From Gordonia insulae (lineage in GTDB: Bacteria; Actinomycetota; Actinomycetes; Mycobacteriales; Mycobacteriaceae): a stretch of DNA of 64,000 bases. Shown one piece after another: positions 8,893-19,421 of this stretch. Numbering within the stretch: the first letter of the stretch is position 1; each line of letters opens with the position of its first letter. The stretch is taken from positions 5,828,001-5,892,000 of the forward strand of contig NZ_CP033972.1 of the NCBI RefSeq assembly GCF_003855095.1, given 5' to 3'. The translations under genes and the position numbers were made by a program. The notes beneath the pieces were generated by a model. The model saw only the letters and a list, made by a program, of their open reading frames with translations, had not been told where the DNA came from and did not search any database.

Positions 8893-9912
8893 ATGCTCGA
8901 GATCGACGCCGTCGGCGTGCGTTACGGCTCGACCGTGGTCCTCGACGACCTCATCTGGACGGTCGGGACGTCGGGGTCGCCGGTGACCGCGCTGCTCGGG
9001 CCGTCGGGCTGCGGCAAGTCCACCTTGCTCCGTGCGGTCGCCGGCCTGGAACCGTTGAGCGCCGGGCACATCCGGTTCGACGGCGCCGACCTCGCGAAGG
9101 TGCCCGCCCATCGTCGCGACTTCGGCGTGGTGTTCCAGGACGGTCAACTGTTCGGCGGCCGTAGCGTCGAGTCGAACGTCGCCTACGGTCTGCGGATGCG
9201 GCGATGGTCGCGGCAGGAGATCCGGGCGAGGGTCGCCGAGATGCTCGACCTCGTCCGCCTACCCGACCTCGGCCGACGATCCGTCGACGAGCTGTCCGGC
9301 GGACAGGCGCAGCGGGTGGCCCTGGCCCGGGCGCTGGCGCCGCGACCGCGGCTGCTGTTGCTCGACGAGCCGCTCGCCGCGCTCGATCGGCTGCTGCGCG
9401 ACCAACTCGCCACCGAGATCGCCGAGATCGTCCGCGCCGCCGCCACCCCGACGATCGTGGTGACCCACGACCACACCGAGGCCGCGCTGATGGGGGACAC
9501 GATCTCGGTCATGCGGTCCGGTGAGATCGTGCAGAACGCCGCCCCGGAACAGCTCTGGAGCCGACCCGTGGACGAGTGGACGGCCCGGTTCCTCGGCGTC
9601 ACGTCGGTGATCGACGCCGACGTCTCCGACGCGCAGGCGGCCACACCCATCGGTCCCCTCACGCTCGAGGCGCCCGACGGACGGCATCGGCTGGGCCTGC
9701 GTCCGGAGTCGGTGCGCGCCCGACGCCTGTCGGGGCCCGATGCCGCGGTGACGGGGGTGGTCGGGATGGTTGCCGATCTGCCCGCCGGACGTCGACTCCG
9801 CGTCGTCACCGAGATCGGCGAGATCGATGCGGTGACATCGGAGCGGGTGGTGATCGGTGATCGCGTCGGGCTGTCGATCGTCGGTGAGCGGGTGGCGGTG
9901 ATCGGGTCGTGA
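8893..9912 (+). CDS. thiQ: ABC transporter ATP-binding protein of the thiBPQ-type system
   Basis: 339 residues. Walker A GPSGCGKST (36-44), Q-loop in VVFQDGQLF, signature LSGGQAQR, Walker B LLLLDEPLAALD and H-loop VTHDH are all intact. The C-terminal third (about 235-339) looks like a TOBE-type regulatory domain, which makes it longer than the E. coli ThiQ (about 230 residues) and closer to iron/sulfate/spermidine-type ATPases. The ATG abuts the thiP stop with no gap. It powers import by the membrane protein encoded just upstream. Confidence 0.78.
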   Translation: MLEIDAVGVRYGSTVVLDDLIWTVGTSGSPVTALLGPSGCGKSTLLRAVAGLEPLSAGHIRFDGADLAKVPAHRRDFGVVFQDGQLFGGRSVESNVAYGLRMRRWSRQEIRARVAEMLDLVRLPDLGRRSVDELSGGQAQRVALARALAPRPRLLLLDEPLAALDRLLRDQLATEIAEIVRAAATPTIVVTHDHTEAALMGDTISVMRSGEIVQNAAPEQLWSRPVDEWTARFLGVTSVIDADVSDAQAATPIGPLTLEAPDGRHRLGLRPESVRARRLSGPDAAVTGVVGMVADLPAGRRLRVVTEIGEIDAVTSERVVIGDRVGLSIVGERVAVIGS

Positions 9913-10319
9913 CCGATGCCCGGCTCGTGGTCGCCGGTGCCGTCGTGGATCCGGCCACCCGGCGACTGTTGCTCGCGCAGCGGCGGTACCCGCCCGAGGT
10001 CGCCGGGCTCTGGGAGCTGCCCGGCGGAAAGGTCGAGGCGGGGGAGAGTCCGGAGGCCGCACTGCGTCGGGAGCTGCGGGAGGAACTCGACGTCGAGGTG
10101 CGGGTGGGCTCGGCCCTGGCCGAGCGGGTCGCCCTGCGTGACGATCTCACCCTGATCGCGTTGCGCGCGCAGATCGTCGCGGGCACGCCGCGTCCCGCCG
10201 ACCACGAGGCCCTGAGATGGGTGGACACCGTCGGGCTGGGCGAGTTCGCCCGCGACGGCCTGCTCGTGCCCGCCGACGCCGTGTGGGTCCCGGAACTGCT
10301 CACCGAACTCGGCGGCTGA
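9909..10319 (+). CDS. MutT-type Nudix hydrolase
   Basis: 136 residues. The Nudix box is GGKVEAGESPEAALRRELREE followed by LDV, so it matches GX5EX7REUXEE with Asp in place of the last Gly. WELPGGK and the ALRWVDTVGL region fit the 8-oxo-dGTP diphosphatase (MutT) type, which cleans oxidised guanine nucleotides; other substrates are possible. GTG 9909 overlaps the ATPase gene stop by 4 nt, so it is co-translated with the importer although a functional tie is not obvious. Confidence 0.8.
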   Translation: MTDARLVVAGAVVDPATRRLLLAQRRYPPEVAGLWELPGGKVEAGESPEAALRRELREELDVEVRVGSALAERVALRDDLTLIALRAQIVAGTPRPADHEALRWVDTVGLGEFARDGLLVPADAVWVPELLTELGG

Positions 10320-11185
10320 TGACCGCCATGGTCTCCCGGGGATTCGCCCCGGCGGTGATGATCGTCGGCGCGACCTCGATGTACATCGGTGCCGCGGTCG
10401 CCGTGGAGCTCTTCGAGACCCTGTCGCCCGCGGCCGTCGCCTGGCTGCGCATCGCCGGAGCCGCGGTGGTGTTGGTGGTGTGGGTCCGGCCGGGGCGCCC
10501 CGCGTGGCGGCCGTCACGGCTGGTGTTGGCGGGGGCGTTCGGCCTCATCACCGCAGCGATGAACATCGCGTTCTACGAGGCTCTGGCCCGTCTGCCGCTC
10601 GGTACGACGGTCGCACTCGAGTTCCTCGGACCGGTCGCGGTCGCGGCACTGGGCTCACGCACGCGCCGCGATGTCCTCGCACTGCTGCTGGCGGTGGTCG
10701 GGGTCGTCCTCATCGCCGACGTCCGGTGGGAGGGCACCGCGCTCGGCGTGGTGCTGGCGCTGATCGCGGCGGCCTGCTGGGCGGGCTACATCGTGCTCGG
10801 CAAACGGGTCGCCCAGCGTGGCCGGGGCCTCGAGGATCTCGCCACCGGTTTCGTCGTCGCGGCGCTGGTGACCTCACCGCTGGCGCTGTTCCTCGGTCCG
10901 GCGTTCGCGGGTCACGCGCCGACCGCGTGGTTGTTGCTGCTCGGCCTCGGGCTGGGTGTGGCGTCGACGGCCATTCCGTACGCGCTCGATCAGGTGGTGC
11001 TGGCCCGGGTCGGGCGGGCCCGGTTCGCGATCCTGCTGGCGCTGCTGCCGGTCACCGCATCGATCATCGGAGTCGTGGCCCTGCAACAGATCCCGACGCC
11101 GGTCGAAGCGGTGGGCATCGTCGCGGTGGCCGCTGCGATTGCCGTCCGGTCCGCCGACGACGACGAGGCCGTGCCCGCGGCATGA
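10319..11185 (+). CDS. EamA/RhtA-type exporter (DMT superfamily)
   Basis: 288 residues with ten predicted transmembrane helices in two EamA repeats. LPLGTTVALEFLGPVAVA and YIVLGKRVAQR resemble RhtA, the threonine/homoserine exporter, and related DMT proteins. The substrate is unknown. ATG 10319 overlaps the preceding TGA by 1 nt (TGATG), so this is the last gene of the thiBPQ-mutT run. It converges on the small Cys-rich gene. Confidence 0.8.
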   Translation: MTAMVSRGFAPAVMIVGATSMYIGAAVAVELFETLSPAAVAWLRIAGAAVVLVVWVRPGRPAWRPSRLVLAGAFGLITAAMNIAFYEALARLPLGTTVALEFLGPVAVAALGSRTRRDVLALLLAVVGVVLIADVRWEGTALGVVLALIAAACWAGYIVLGKRVAQRGRGLEDLATGFVVAALVTSPLALFLGPAFAGHAPTAWLLLLGLGLGVASTAIPYALDQVVLARVGRARFAILLALLPVTASIIGVVALQQIPTPVEAVGIVAVAAAIAVRSADDDEAVPAA

Positions 11186-11195
11186 GCAGGCCCGG

Positions 11196-11372
11196 TCAGG
11201 CCGCGCGCGCCTTCTTGAGGGCCTTGCCCAGCTGTTTCTTCGACATGTCCGAACTGTCGAGCTTGCGCATGCGATGGATGACCACCGGGCACCGGACGCA
11301 GCGGGTGGACTTGCGGCAGCACTTCTTCTTCGCCTTCAGATCCTGCACCGCAGCAGGGTTCACCTTGCCCAT
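11196..11372 (-). CDS. small conserved Cys/Lys-rich protein
   Basis: 58 residues on the minus strand, ATG at 11372 to TGA at 11196-11198. The sequence is strongly basic with KKKCCRKSTRCVRCP at about residues 15-29: four Cys arranged CC-x5-C-x2-C, then a helical Lys/Arg/Met-rich tail (SKKQLGKALKKARAA). This pattern resembles a short actinobacterial conserved hypothetical that I recall but cannot name; metal binding and nucleic-acid contact are guesses. It lies convergent to the EamA gene with a 10-nt gap. Confidence 0.65.
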   Translation of the reverse strand: MGKVNPAAVQDLKAKKKCCRKSTRCVRCPVVIHRMRKLDSSDMSKKQLGKALKKARAA

Positions 11373-11443
11373 ACGGGGACGTTAGCATCCCCTAACTTCA
11401 GGCTGTCGACGCGATGTGATCGCCGTCTCACGCGGTCGACCGA

Positions 11444-11456
11444 TACCCTGTACAGG
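11444..11456 (+). promoter_or_regulatory. candidate -10 and palindrome upstream of typA
   Basis: TACCCT (11444-11449) fits a -10 hexamer and overlaps the perfect 10-nt palindrome CCTGTACAGG (11447-11456). It would give a leader of about 145 nt before typA. The rest of the 11373-11601 gap shows nothing else I can name. Confidence 0.35.
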
Positions 11457-11601
11457 TTGAACTGTCCGCCGGCGACCGCCGGGTACCGGTCCGACCTCGT
11501 CGTGCCGGCCACCGCCCGCCGGCCCGGGAGCGGGAGCGAGCGGGCCAACTCGACCCCGCATGCCCCGACCTCATGTACGAACCGCAGTGAAAGAGAGCTC
11601 A

Positions 11602-13512
<1,911 letters not shown>

Positions 13513-13557
13513 CGGGAGCGTGTTCGCGGTGTTCGGCACCCGCGTGCACGATGATCG

Positions 13558-15438
13558 ATGGGGGTTGTGCTGGTGAAGTCGAGGCGCGCTCTGTTCGCGG
13601 TGCTCGTCGCCGGGTTGATCGTCGCGATCGGTGCGTGCTCGGCGAATCCACCACCACCGGTTCGCGAGACGGCACCGCCGGCGACGCCGGCCGAGTACCC
13701 GACGGAGAAGACGATCTACATCGCCACCGACTCGGTGGGTGGTGGGTTCAACCCACACATCGGGGCGGACCAGGGGACCGTCACGACGGCGGTCGCGGCG
13801 ATGACGCTGCCCAGCGCGTTCCGTCCGGTGGACACGCCCGGCGGCGTCGTCTGGCAGCGGCAGGAGGCGTTGATCACCTCGGCCGAGGTGACGTCGACGG
13901 AACCGTTCACGGTCACCTATCAGATCCACAACGACGCCCAGTGGTCCGACGGTCTCCCGGTCACCGGCGACGACTTCTCCTACCTCTGGCAGCAGATGTC
14001 CCGTCAGCCGAACGTCGTGGCCCCGGCCGGATATCGGCTGATCGACTCCGTGCAGTCGCGGGCCGGCGGCAAGGAGGTCCAGGTGACCTTCGCGCGGCCG
14101 TACCCGGCGTGGCGCGAACTGTTCACCGATCTGCTGCCCAGCCACGTCCTGCGGGGTGCCCCCGCCGGCTTCCAGACCGGCATGGACAGCGGGAAACCGG
14201 TGTCGGCCGGGCCCTATTCGGTCGTCTCCATCGATCAGACCCGCGACGAGGTGCGGCTGGTGCGCAACGACCGCTACTGGATGAAGCCACCGGACCTCGA
14301 CCAGGTAGTCCTGCGCCGGGCCGGTACCGCGTCGCAGATGGTCGAATCGGTGCGTTCGGGGGATTCGTCGGTCGTCACCATCGGTGCCGGACCCGCGACG
14401 ACCGCTGAACTCACCGCTGTGCCGGGTGTGCAGACACGACGCAACCCGACGTCGCGGGCGCTGTCCGTCAGCGTGAACGCACGCACGTCGACGATGCGAT
14501 CGCTCGACGTCCGGCGGGCCGTCCTCGGCATGATCGACCCGAACCTGGTGACCCTGGCCGGTGCGGGTGACGACATCGTCACGCCCTACGCGAACACGGT
14601 GTTCGCACCCACGGACCGCGGGTACTTCCCGGTCGACCGGCCGCGCCCGTCGCCCGACCAGGTGACGGCGTTGCTCACCGACGCCGGTTATAAGCGCGCC
14701 GCGCCGGACCCCGGGACGCCGGCGTCGCCGAGCGGCGCGCAGAGCACCGCGCCCTCCGACTCGTCGACGGGAGCGTCGGGGTCCGACTCGAGCACGGCCG
14801 GCGATGGCGGCGTCGCGACGGCACCGCTGCCGGCCGGCGTCACGCCGTACCGCAAGGACGGCGAGACCCTCACCGTTCGGGTCGGCGCGATCAGTGGCGA
14901 TCCGCGCTCGACCTCGGCTGCCGCCAACATCGTCGACCAGCTGCGCGGCCAGGGCGTCCAGGCCGCCGTGGTGGCGCTGCCCAACAGTGAGCTGTACGGC
15001 GTCGCCCTGACCAATGCGCGGGTGGACCTGGTGGTCGGCTGGACCGGGCTGGGCGTGCCGCCCGCGGCCGCACTCGCCTCCCAGGTCGACTGTGACCAAC
15101 CCAAACCGGGCACCGCACCGTCACTGTCGACGCCACCCACACCGACCAGTGTGGCGCCCGGCCAGACCGGTGCGACCGCCGCCGACAGCTACGCCAGCAA
15201 CATCTCCGGCGTCTGCGACCCGGCACTGATCGGCCTCGCCCGCGGCGCGCTGTCGGCCGTCGATCCCGTCCCGCAGCTGACCGAGGCCGAGCCGCTGCTG
15301 GCGGCGCAGTCGACGTACCTGCCCATCTACCAGGACAGCATGCTGGCCGGTCGGACCGGGACGGTGCGCAATGTGCCGCTCACCGGGCCGATCCAGGTGT
15401 CGATCTTCGGTGATGCGGTGTCCTGGGAGCTTCCGTGA
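13558..15438 (+). CDS. lpqW: lipoprotein LpqW, family 5 solute-binding-like
   Basis: 626 residues. Lipobox AIGAC places the lipidated Cys at residue 27. The body is a family 5 (DppA/OppA-like) solute-binding fold: YIATDSVGGGFNPH near the mature start, DAQWSDGLPVTGDDF, and SAGPYSVVSIDQTRDEVRLVRNDRYW. Position between typA and mshB and the overall form match mycobacterial LpqW, which steers phosphatidylinositol mannoside versus lipoarabinomannan synthesis. A Ser/Thr/Gly/Pro-rich linker (about residues 380-425) and a second Pro/Thr-rich stretch near 520-545 interrupt the domain. The start could also be GTG 13567 or 13573. It overlaps mshB by 4 nt. Confidence 0.8.
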   Translation: MGVVLVKSRRALFAVLVAGLIVAIGACSANPPPPVRETAPPATPAEYPTEKTIYIATDSVGGGFNPHIGADQGTVTTAVAAMTLPSAFRPVDTPGGVVWQRQEALITSAEVTSTEPFTVTYQIHNDAQWSDGLPVTGDDFSYLWQQMSRQPNVVAPAGYRLIDSVQSRAGGKEVQVTFARPYPAWRELFTDLLPSHVLRGAPAGFQTGMDSGKPVSAGPYSVVSIDQTRDEVRLVRNDRYWMKPPDLDQVVLRRAGTASQMVESVRSGDSSVVTIGAGPATTAELTAVPGVQTRRNPTSRALSVSVNARTSTMRSLDVRRAVLGMIDPNLVTLAGAGDDIVTPYANTVFAPTDRGYFPVDRPRPSPDQVTALLTDAGYKRAAPDPGTPASPSGAQSTAPSDSSTGASGSDSSTAGDGGVATAPLPAGVTPYRKDGETLTVRVGAISGDPRSTSAAANIVDQLRGQGVQAAVVALPNSELYGVALTNARVDLVVGWTGLGVPPAAALASQVDCDQPKPGTAPSLSTPPTPTSVAPGQTGATAADSYASNISGVCDPALIGLARGALSAVDPVPQLTEAEPLLAAQSTYLPIYQDSMLAGRTGTVRNVPLTGPIQVSIFGDAVSWELP

Positions 15439-16367
15439 CCCAGGCGAGCGGAGCGACGGGGGATGCGACCGCCGGTGGACGGCGGTTGTTGCTGCTGCAC
15501 GCCCATCCCGACGACGAGTCGATCATGACCGGCGGCACCATCGCCCGGTATCTCGCCGAGGGCGCGGAGGTCCGGGTGCTCACCTTCACGCTCGGCGAGG
15601 AGGGTGAGGTCATCGGGGACGAATGGTCGCAGTTGGCCGCCGACGGTGGCGCCGATCAGCTCGGCGGATACCGCATCCTCGAACTGACCCGCGCGCTCGC
15701 CGAGCTGAGTCCGGCCGGCGGGGACGTGCTGCGTCCCCGTTTCCTCGGCGGTGCGGGGCGCTGGCGTGACTCGGGCATGGCGGGCACACCGTCGGCGCAG
15801 CACCCGCGCGCACTCGTGCAGGCGTCGCCCGAGGACCTGGTGGACACGCTCGTCGCCGAGATCGTGGATTTCGCGCCGCAGGTCATCGTCACCTACGACG
15901 ACGCCGGGACCTACGGTCACCCCGACCACATGCTCGTCCACGAGACGACGGTCGCCGCGGTGCCGCGAGCCCTGCCGCAACTGCCCGCAAGCGGTCTCAA
16001 GGTGTACGAGTCGGTCACCGAGCGCGCCGCTCTCGATGCCGGACTCGCGTCTGCCGCCGGCCGGGTGCCCGACGGTTGGCGCATGCCGCAGCCGGGTGAG
16101 TTGCCCGGTTATCCGGAGTCGGCCATCACCACCGAGATCGATGTGACCGCGTACGTGCCGCAGAAGTCCGCGGCCCTGGCCGCGCACGCCACCCAGGTGA
16201 CGGTCGCCGCCTCCGGCACCGAATACGCCCTGTCCAACAACATCCTGCAGCCGGTGTTCGATCACGAACACTTCATCCTGACCGGCCGGTGGGGTGGCCG
16301 GGCCACCGAGATGTCCGACGGCACCGACGGTGTGCGGGAGACCGACCTGTTCTCCGGGGTCGGCTGA
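15435..16367 (+). CDS. mshB: mycothiol biosynthesis deacetylase MshB
   Basis: 310 residues. Removes acetate from N-acetylglucosaminyl-inositol, the second committed step of mycothiol synthesis, in the cytoplasm. Zinc-site motifs of the LmbE/PIG-L family are intact: AHPDDE at 23-28 and GHPDH at 161-165. TFTLGEEGEVIGDEWSQLA and RPRFLGGAGRWRDSGM are typical of MshB rather than Mca. GTG 15435 overlaps the lpqW stop by 4 nt and the next gene overlaps its stop by 1-3 nt, so all three are coupled. Confidence 0.93.
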   Translation: MTQASGATGDATAGGRRLLLLHAHPDDESIMTGGTIARYLAEGAEVRVLTFTLGEEGEVIGDEWSQLAADGGADQLGGYRILELTRALAELSPAGGDVLRPRFLGGAGRWRDSGMAGTPSAQHPRALVQASPEDLVDTLVAEIVDFAPQVIVTYDDAGTYGHPDHMLVHETTVAAVPRALPQLPASGLKVYESVTERAALDAGLASAAGRVPDGWRMPQPGELPGYPESAITTEIDVTAYVPQKSAALAAHATQVTVAASGTEYALSNNILQPVFDHEHFILTGRWGGRATEMSDGTDGVRETDLFSGVG

Positions 16368-16741
16368 TGCGCTGGTCGGATCGACTCCTGCTGGCACTGC
16401 TGGTCGTCGACGGGTTCGTCGTCGGCGTGATGTCGGTCGCGTTCGCCTATCTGCGCTTCGGTGGGGTGGCGATCCCCGTGGCGGCGGTCATCGCCGGGTT
16501 GGTCAACTGCGTGCTGCTCTGGCTGGCCGCGGGCTACACCGACGGTCCGGTTCGTTGGTTCCCCTTGCTGGCCTGGCTGCTAGCGCTGGTGGCGGGTGGG
16601 CTGCCCGGGCCCGGCGGCGACGTCGAGCTGATCCCGGAGGGCCCGTTGATGCTCCCGACGCTGGGTCTGCTGGCCATCGGCGCGGGTCTGCCCGCAGTGC
16701 TCGCGTGGTCGGGTCGCCTCCCGGCGGCGGATGACGTCTGA
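16367..16741 (+). CDS. small membrane protein following mshB (Rv1171-like)
   Basis: 124 residues with four predicted transmembrane helices (about 6-27, 33-55, 63-80, 95-113) and short polar ends. ATG 16367 overlaps the mshB stop (TGATG). The position matches the conserved membrane protein that follows mshB in mycobacteria. No catalytic motif is visible and function is unknown. Confidence 0.75.
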   Translation: MRWSDRLLLALLVVDGFVVGVMSVAFAYLRFGGVAIPVAAVIAGLVNCVLLWLAAGYTDGPVRWFPLLAWLLALVAGGLPGPGGDVELIPEGPLMLPTLGLLAIGAGLPAVLAWSGRLPAADDV

Positions 16742-16782
16742 CGTCGATGCGGTGCCCGACCGGGGACGTCGCGGCGTGCGGT

Positions 16783-16788
16783 TAGAGT
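16783..16788 (+). promoter_or_regulatory. -10 hexamer TAGAGT, leaderless pattern for the cofH-like operon
   Basis: TAGAGT ends 6 nt before ATG 16795, the spacing expected when transcription begins at the start codon. It marks the start of the three-gene operon to 20665. Confidence 0.6.
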
Positions 16789-16794
16789 GAGGGA

Positions 16795-17919
16795 ATGGTC
16801 CTGCGGGAGTGGGCTCGGGACGCGCACGCCGCGGTGGACGAAGCCCGGGAAGCATTGCGTCACGTCGCCGACGATCCGGCGTCGCTCACCGACGACGAAT
16901 GGGTAGCGCTGCTGGGTGCCACCGGTTCCGAACTCGACGCATTGTGCGCTCTGGCGGATTCGGCGCGGCGCCGCGTCACCGACGGTGAGTCGCTGACGTT
17001 TGTGGTCAATCGCAACCTCGACACCGCCGTCATCGCCGCCGATCGCGACGACCTGCCTCCGCTGGAATCACTTGTCGACGAGGCCCGGCACCTGGGCGCC
17101 ACCGAGATCTGCATGCAGGGTCCGATCCCCGTTGACGCACCCGGCGACCAGTACCTGCGGCTGGTCGAACGGATCCACGCGGCCGCCCCCGATCTCCACC
17201 TCCACGCCTTTCGGCCACCCGAGGTGCGCGACGCCGCGACGAGGATGGGCATCCCGATCGTCGACTTCCTCCGGCAGGCACACGACGCGGGCCTCGGTTC
17301 CGTGCCCGGCACCGCCGCGCAGGTCCTCGACGACGAGGTGCGCGCCTATCTCGGCAACGGCGTCGCGCCGACGGTGCGCGAGTGGGTGGAGACGATCGAA
17401 ACCGCCCACTCGGTGGGACTGTTCTCCACCGCGACGCTGCTCTACGGGCATGTGGAGACCCCACACCACCAGGTGGCGCACCTGCGTCTGCTCAACGGGA
17501 TCCAGAGTCGGACCGGCGGTTTCAGCGAACTGATCCTCATGCCGATGGTGCCCGCGATGGCTGCGCCGCACCTCCACGGCGTCGCCACATCGACCGTGTC
17601 TCGGCGCGAGACCCGTGCGGTGCACGCGGTCGCACGGCTGATCACCCTGGGACGATTCGATCACCTCCAGGTCGCCTGGACCAAGCACGACCGCGACACC
17701 ACCGAACAAATCCTCGTCGGCGGCGCCGACGACATCGGCGGCCTGCTCCTCGACGGCGAGCTCATGCCGTCGGCGGGTCAGGAGGCCGGGCGTGTCCTCG
17801 ATGTCGACGACCTCGTCGACATCGCCGCCCGGGTCGGCCGCGCACCCCGGCAGCGCACCACCGCCTACACCGACCCACCCGCCGATCGCGTGCTCCCGAT
17901 CCCGCAGGTACGTCCGTGA
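16795..17919 (+). CDS. CofH-like protein without the radical-SAM cysteine cluster
   Basis: 374 residues aligning along its length with the CofH half of FbiC: LTFVVNRN (68-74), GATEICMQGPIP (101-112), HLHAFRPPEVRDAATRMG, PGTAAQVLDDEVR, TATLLYGHVETPHHQVAHL, TGGFSEL, and the terminal GRAPRQRTTAY. CofH normally couples a tyrosine-derived radical to 5-amino-6-ribitylaminouracil in F420 (FO) synthesis. The segment that should hold CxxxCxxC just after VVNRN (here residues about 75-88, nt 17017-17058) has no Cys and is roughly 16 residues shorter than in FbiC, so it cannot bind the [4Fe-4S] cluster in the usual way. Other CofH motifs have drifted (LILMPMVPAM, GGADDIGGLLLDGEL). The reading frame is clean. 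It overlaps the monooxygenase gene by 4 nt. Role unknown. Confidence 0.85.
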   Translation: MVLREWARDAHAAVDEAREALRHVADDPASLTDDEWVALLGATGSELDALCALADSARRRVTDGESLTFVVNRNLDTAVIAADRDDLPPLESLVDEARHLGATEICMQGPIPVDAPGDQYLRLVERIHAAAPDLHLHAFRPPEVRDAATRMGIPIVDFLRQAHDAGLGSVPGTAAQVLDDEVRAYLGNGVAPTVREWVETIETAHSVGLFSTATLLYGHVETPHHQVAHLRLLNGIQSRTGGFSELILMPMVPAMAAPHLHGVATSTVSRRETRAVHAVARLITLGRFDHLQVAWTKHDRDTTEQILVGGADDIGGLLLDGELMPSAGQEAGRVLDVDDLVDIAARVGRAPRQRTTAYTDPPADRVLPIPQVRP

Positions 17920-19421
17920 CCGCCGGCCACTCCGACACCCCGGTCGTGGTCGACGTCGCGATCGTCGGCGCCGGATTCGCCGGTATCGGCATGGCCACCC
18001 AGTTGGCCCGGCGCGCCCGCGAATCCTTCGTGGTCCTCGAGCGCGCCGATGGTGTCGGCGGGACGTGGCGGGACAACACCTATCCGGGGATCGCCTGCGA
18101 CATCCCCGCGCACCTCTACTCGTTCTCGTTCCGGCCGCCGTCGGATTGGGCCACTCTGTATCCGCAGGGTGCCGATATCCGCCGCTATCTGGAGCAGACC
18201 GTCGCCGACGAAGGTCTGGCGCCGCACATCCGGCTCGGCTGCGGACTCGACCAGGCGCACTGGGATGCCGACAGCGACCGGTGGGAGCTGACCACGGGCG
18301 CGGGGCCAATCCTCGCCCGCGTGCTCGTGATGGCCGTCGGCCGGCTCTCCGAGCCGCACGTCCCGGATATCGAGGGACTCGAATCCTTCACCGGCACAGT
18401 CGTTCACACGGCGCAGTGGCGTGACGATCTGTTGTCCGGCGGTGAGCGGATCGGTGTGGTGGGCACGGGCGCGTCCGCGGTCCAGGTGATCCCGCACCTC
18501 GCCGAGGACGCAGAGGAACTCGTCGTCTTCTCCCGCACGCCGCCCTATGTGGTGCCGCGCGAGGATCGTCGGTTCTCCGACGACGAGCGAGCCGAACTGC
18601 GTGTCCCGGAGAATGCGCAGGCGGTGCGCGAACGCATGCTCCTCGACGCCGACAAGGCCTTCGGGCAGCGACTCGGCCTGCATCCGGACATCGACGACAT
18701 CCGTGCGAGGGCGCTCGGGCACCTGCACCGCCAGGTCGCGAGCCCGTCGTTGCGTGCGGCGCTGACACCGGACTACGAGATCGGCTGCAAACGAATCCTG
18801 CTCAGTGACGACTTCTTTCCCACGCTCGAGCGTTCCGACGTCGTGTTCGAGTCGAGCGCGCTCGAGTCGGTCGTCGAATGCAAGGCGCGCGCGGTGAGCG
18901 GCAACACCTACGACCTCGACGTCCTGGTGATGGCGACCGGGTTCGAGGCCACGCGGCCTCCCGCCGCGTCCCGTATCCGTGGTCGCCACGGCCGTGTGCT
19001 GGGCGACCACTGGGCCGACGGCATGGTCTCCTTTGCCTCGACGGCGGTGGCCGGGTTCCCGAACATGTTCGTCCTCGACGGCCCCAACGCGGCCCTCGGA
19101 CACAACTCGGCGATCTACATGATCGAGACCCAGCTCGATTACGTCGTCGGCGCGCTGAACTTCTTGGCGGACAGCGGAAGTCGCTCCGTGGAGGTGAGTG
19201 CGGCGGCCGAGGCCGCCTACACCGCCGAGATCGACCGGCTGGCCGCTTCGACGGTGTGGCTCACCGGATGCGACAGTTGGTACGTGGACCCCGGGAGCGG
19301 GCGACTGACGCTGCTGTGGCCCGGCACCGCGGTGTCGTTCCGCGAACGCAACGGGACCTTCGACCCGCGGCCCTACCTGATCGAACCCCGACTCGTCGAC
19401 GAGGGAGGTCGGACACCATGA
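17916..19421 (+). CDS. FAD-dependent Baeyer-Villiger-type monooxygenase
   Basis: 501 residues. Two Rossmann motifs, GAGFAGIG (18-25, FAD) and GTGASA (183-188, NADPH), flank the fingerprint FxGxxxHxxxW ([11 protein letters not shown], 158-168). VMATGF lies near residue 340 and the C-terminal half is as expected for flavin-containing/BV monooxygenases, which insert one oxygen atom into ketones or oxidise N/S atoms. The substrate is unknown. GTG 17916 overlaps the cofH-like stop and the cofG ATG overlaps this gene's stop (both 4 nt), so it is translated between two FO-synthase-type proteins. Confidence 0.88.
   Translation: MTAGHSDTPVVVDVAIVGAGFAGIGMATQLARRARESFVVLERADGVGGTWRDNTYPGIACDIPAHLYSFSFRPPSDWATLYPQGADIRRYLEQTVADEGLAPHIRLGCGLDQAHWDADSDRWELTTGAGPILARVLVMAVGRLSEPHVPDIEGLESFTGTVVHTAQWRDDLLSGGERIGVVGTGASAVQVIPHLAEDAEELVVFSRTPPYVVPREDRRFSDDERAELRVPENAQAVRERMLLDADKAFGQRLGLHPDIDDIRARALGHLHRQVASPSLRAALTPDYEIGCKRILLSDDFFPTLERSDVVFESSALESVVECKARAVSGNTYDLDVLVMATGFEATRPPAASRIRGRHGRVLGDHWADGMVSFASTAVAGFPNMFVLDGPNAALGHNSAIYMIETQLDYVVGALNFLADSGSRSVEVSAAAEAAYTAEIDRLAASTVWLTGCDSWYVDPGSGRLTLLWPGTAVSFRERNGTFDPRPYLIEPRLVDEGGRTP

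Noticed and set aside
11447..11456. CCTGTACAGG as a LexA/SOS box
   Set aside because: Half-site spacing does not match either the E. coli or the actinobacterial SOS box, and typA is not an SOS gene.
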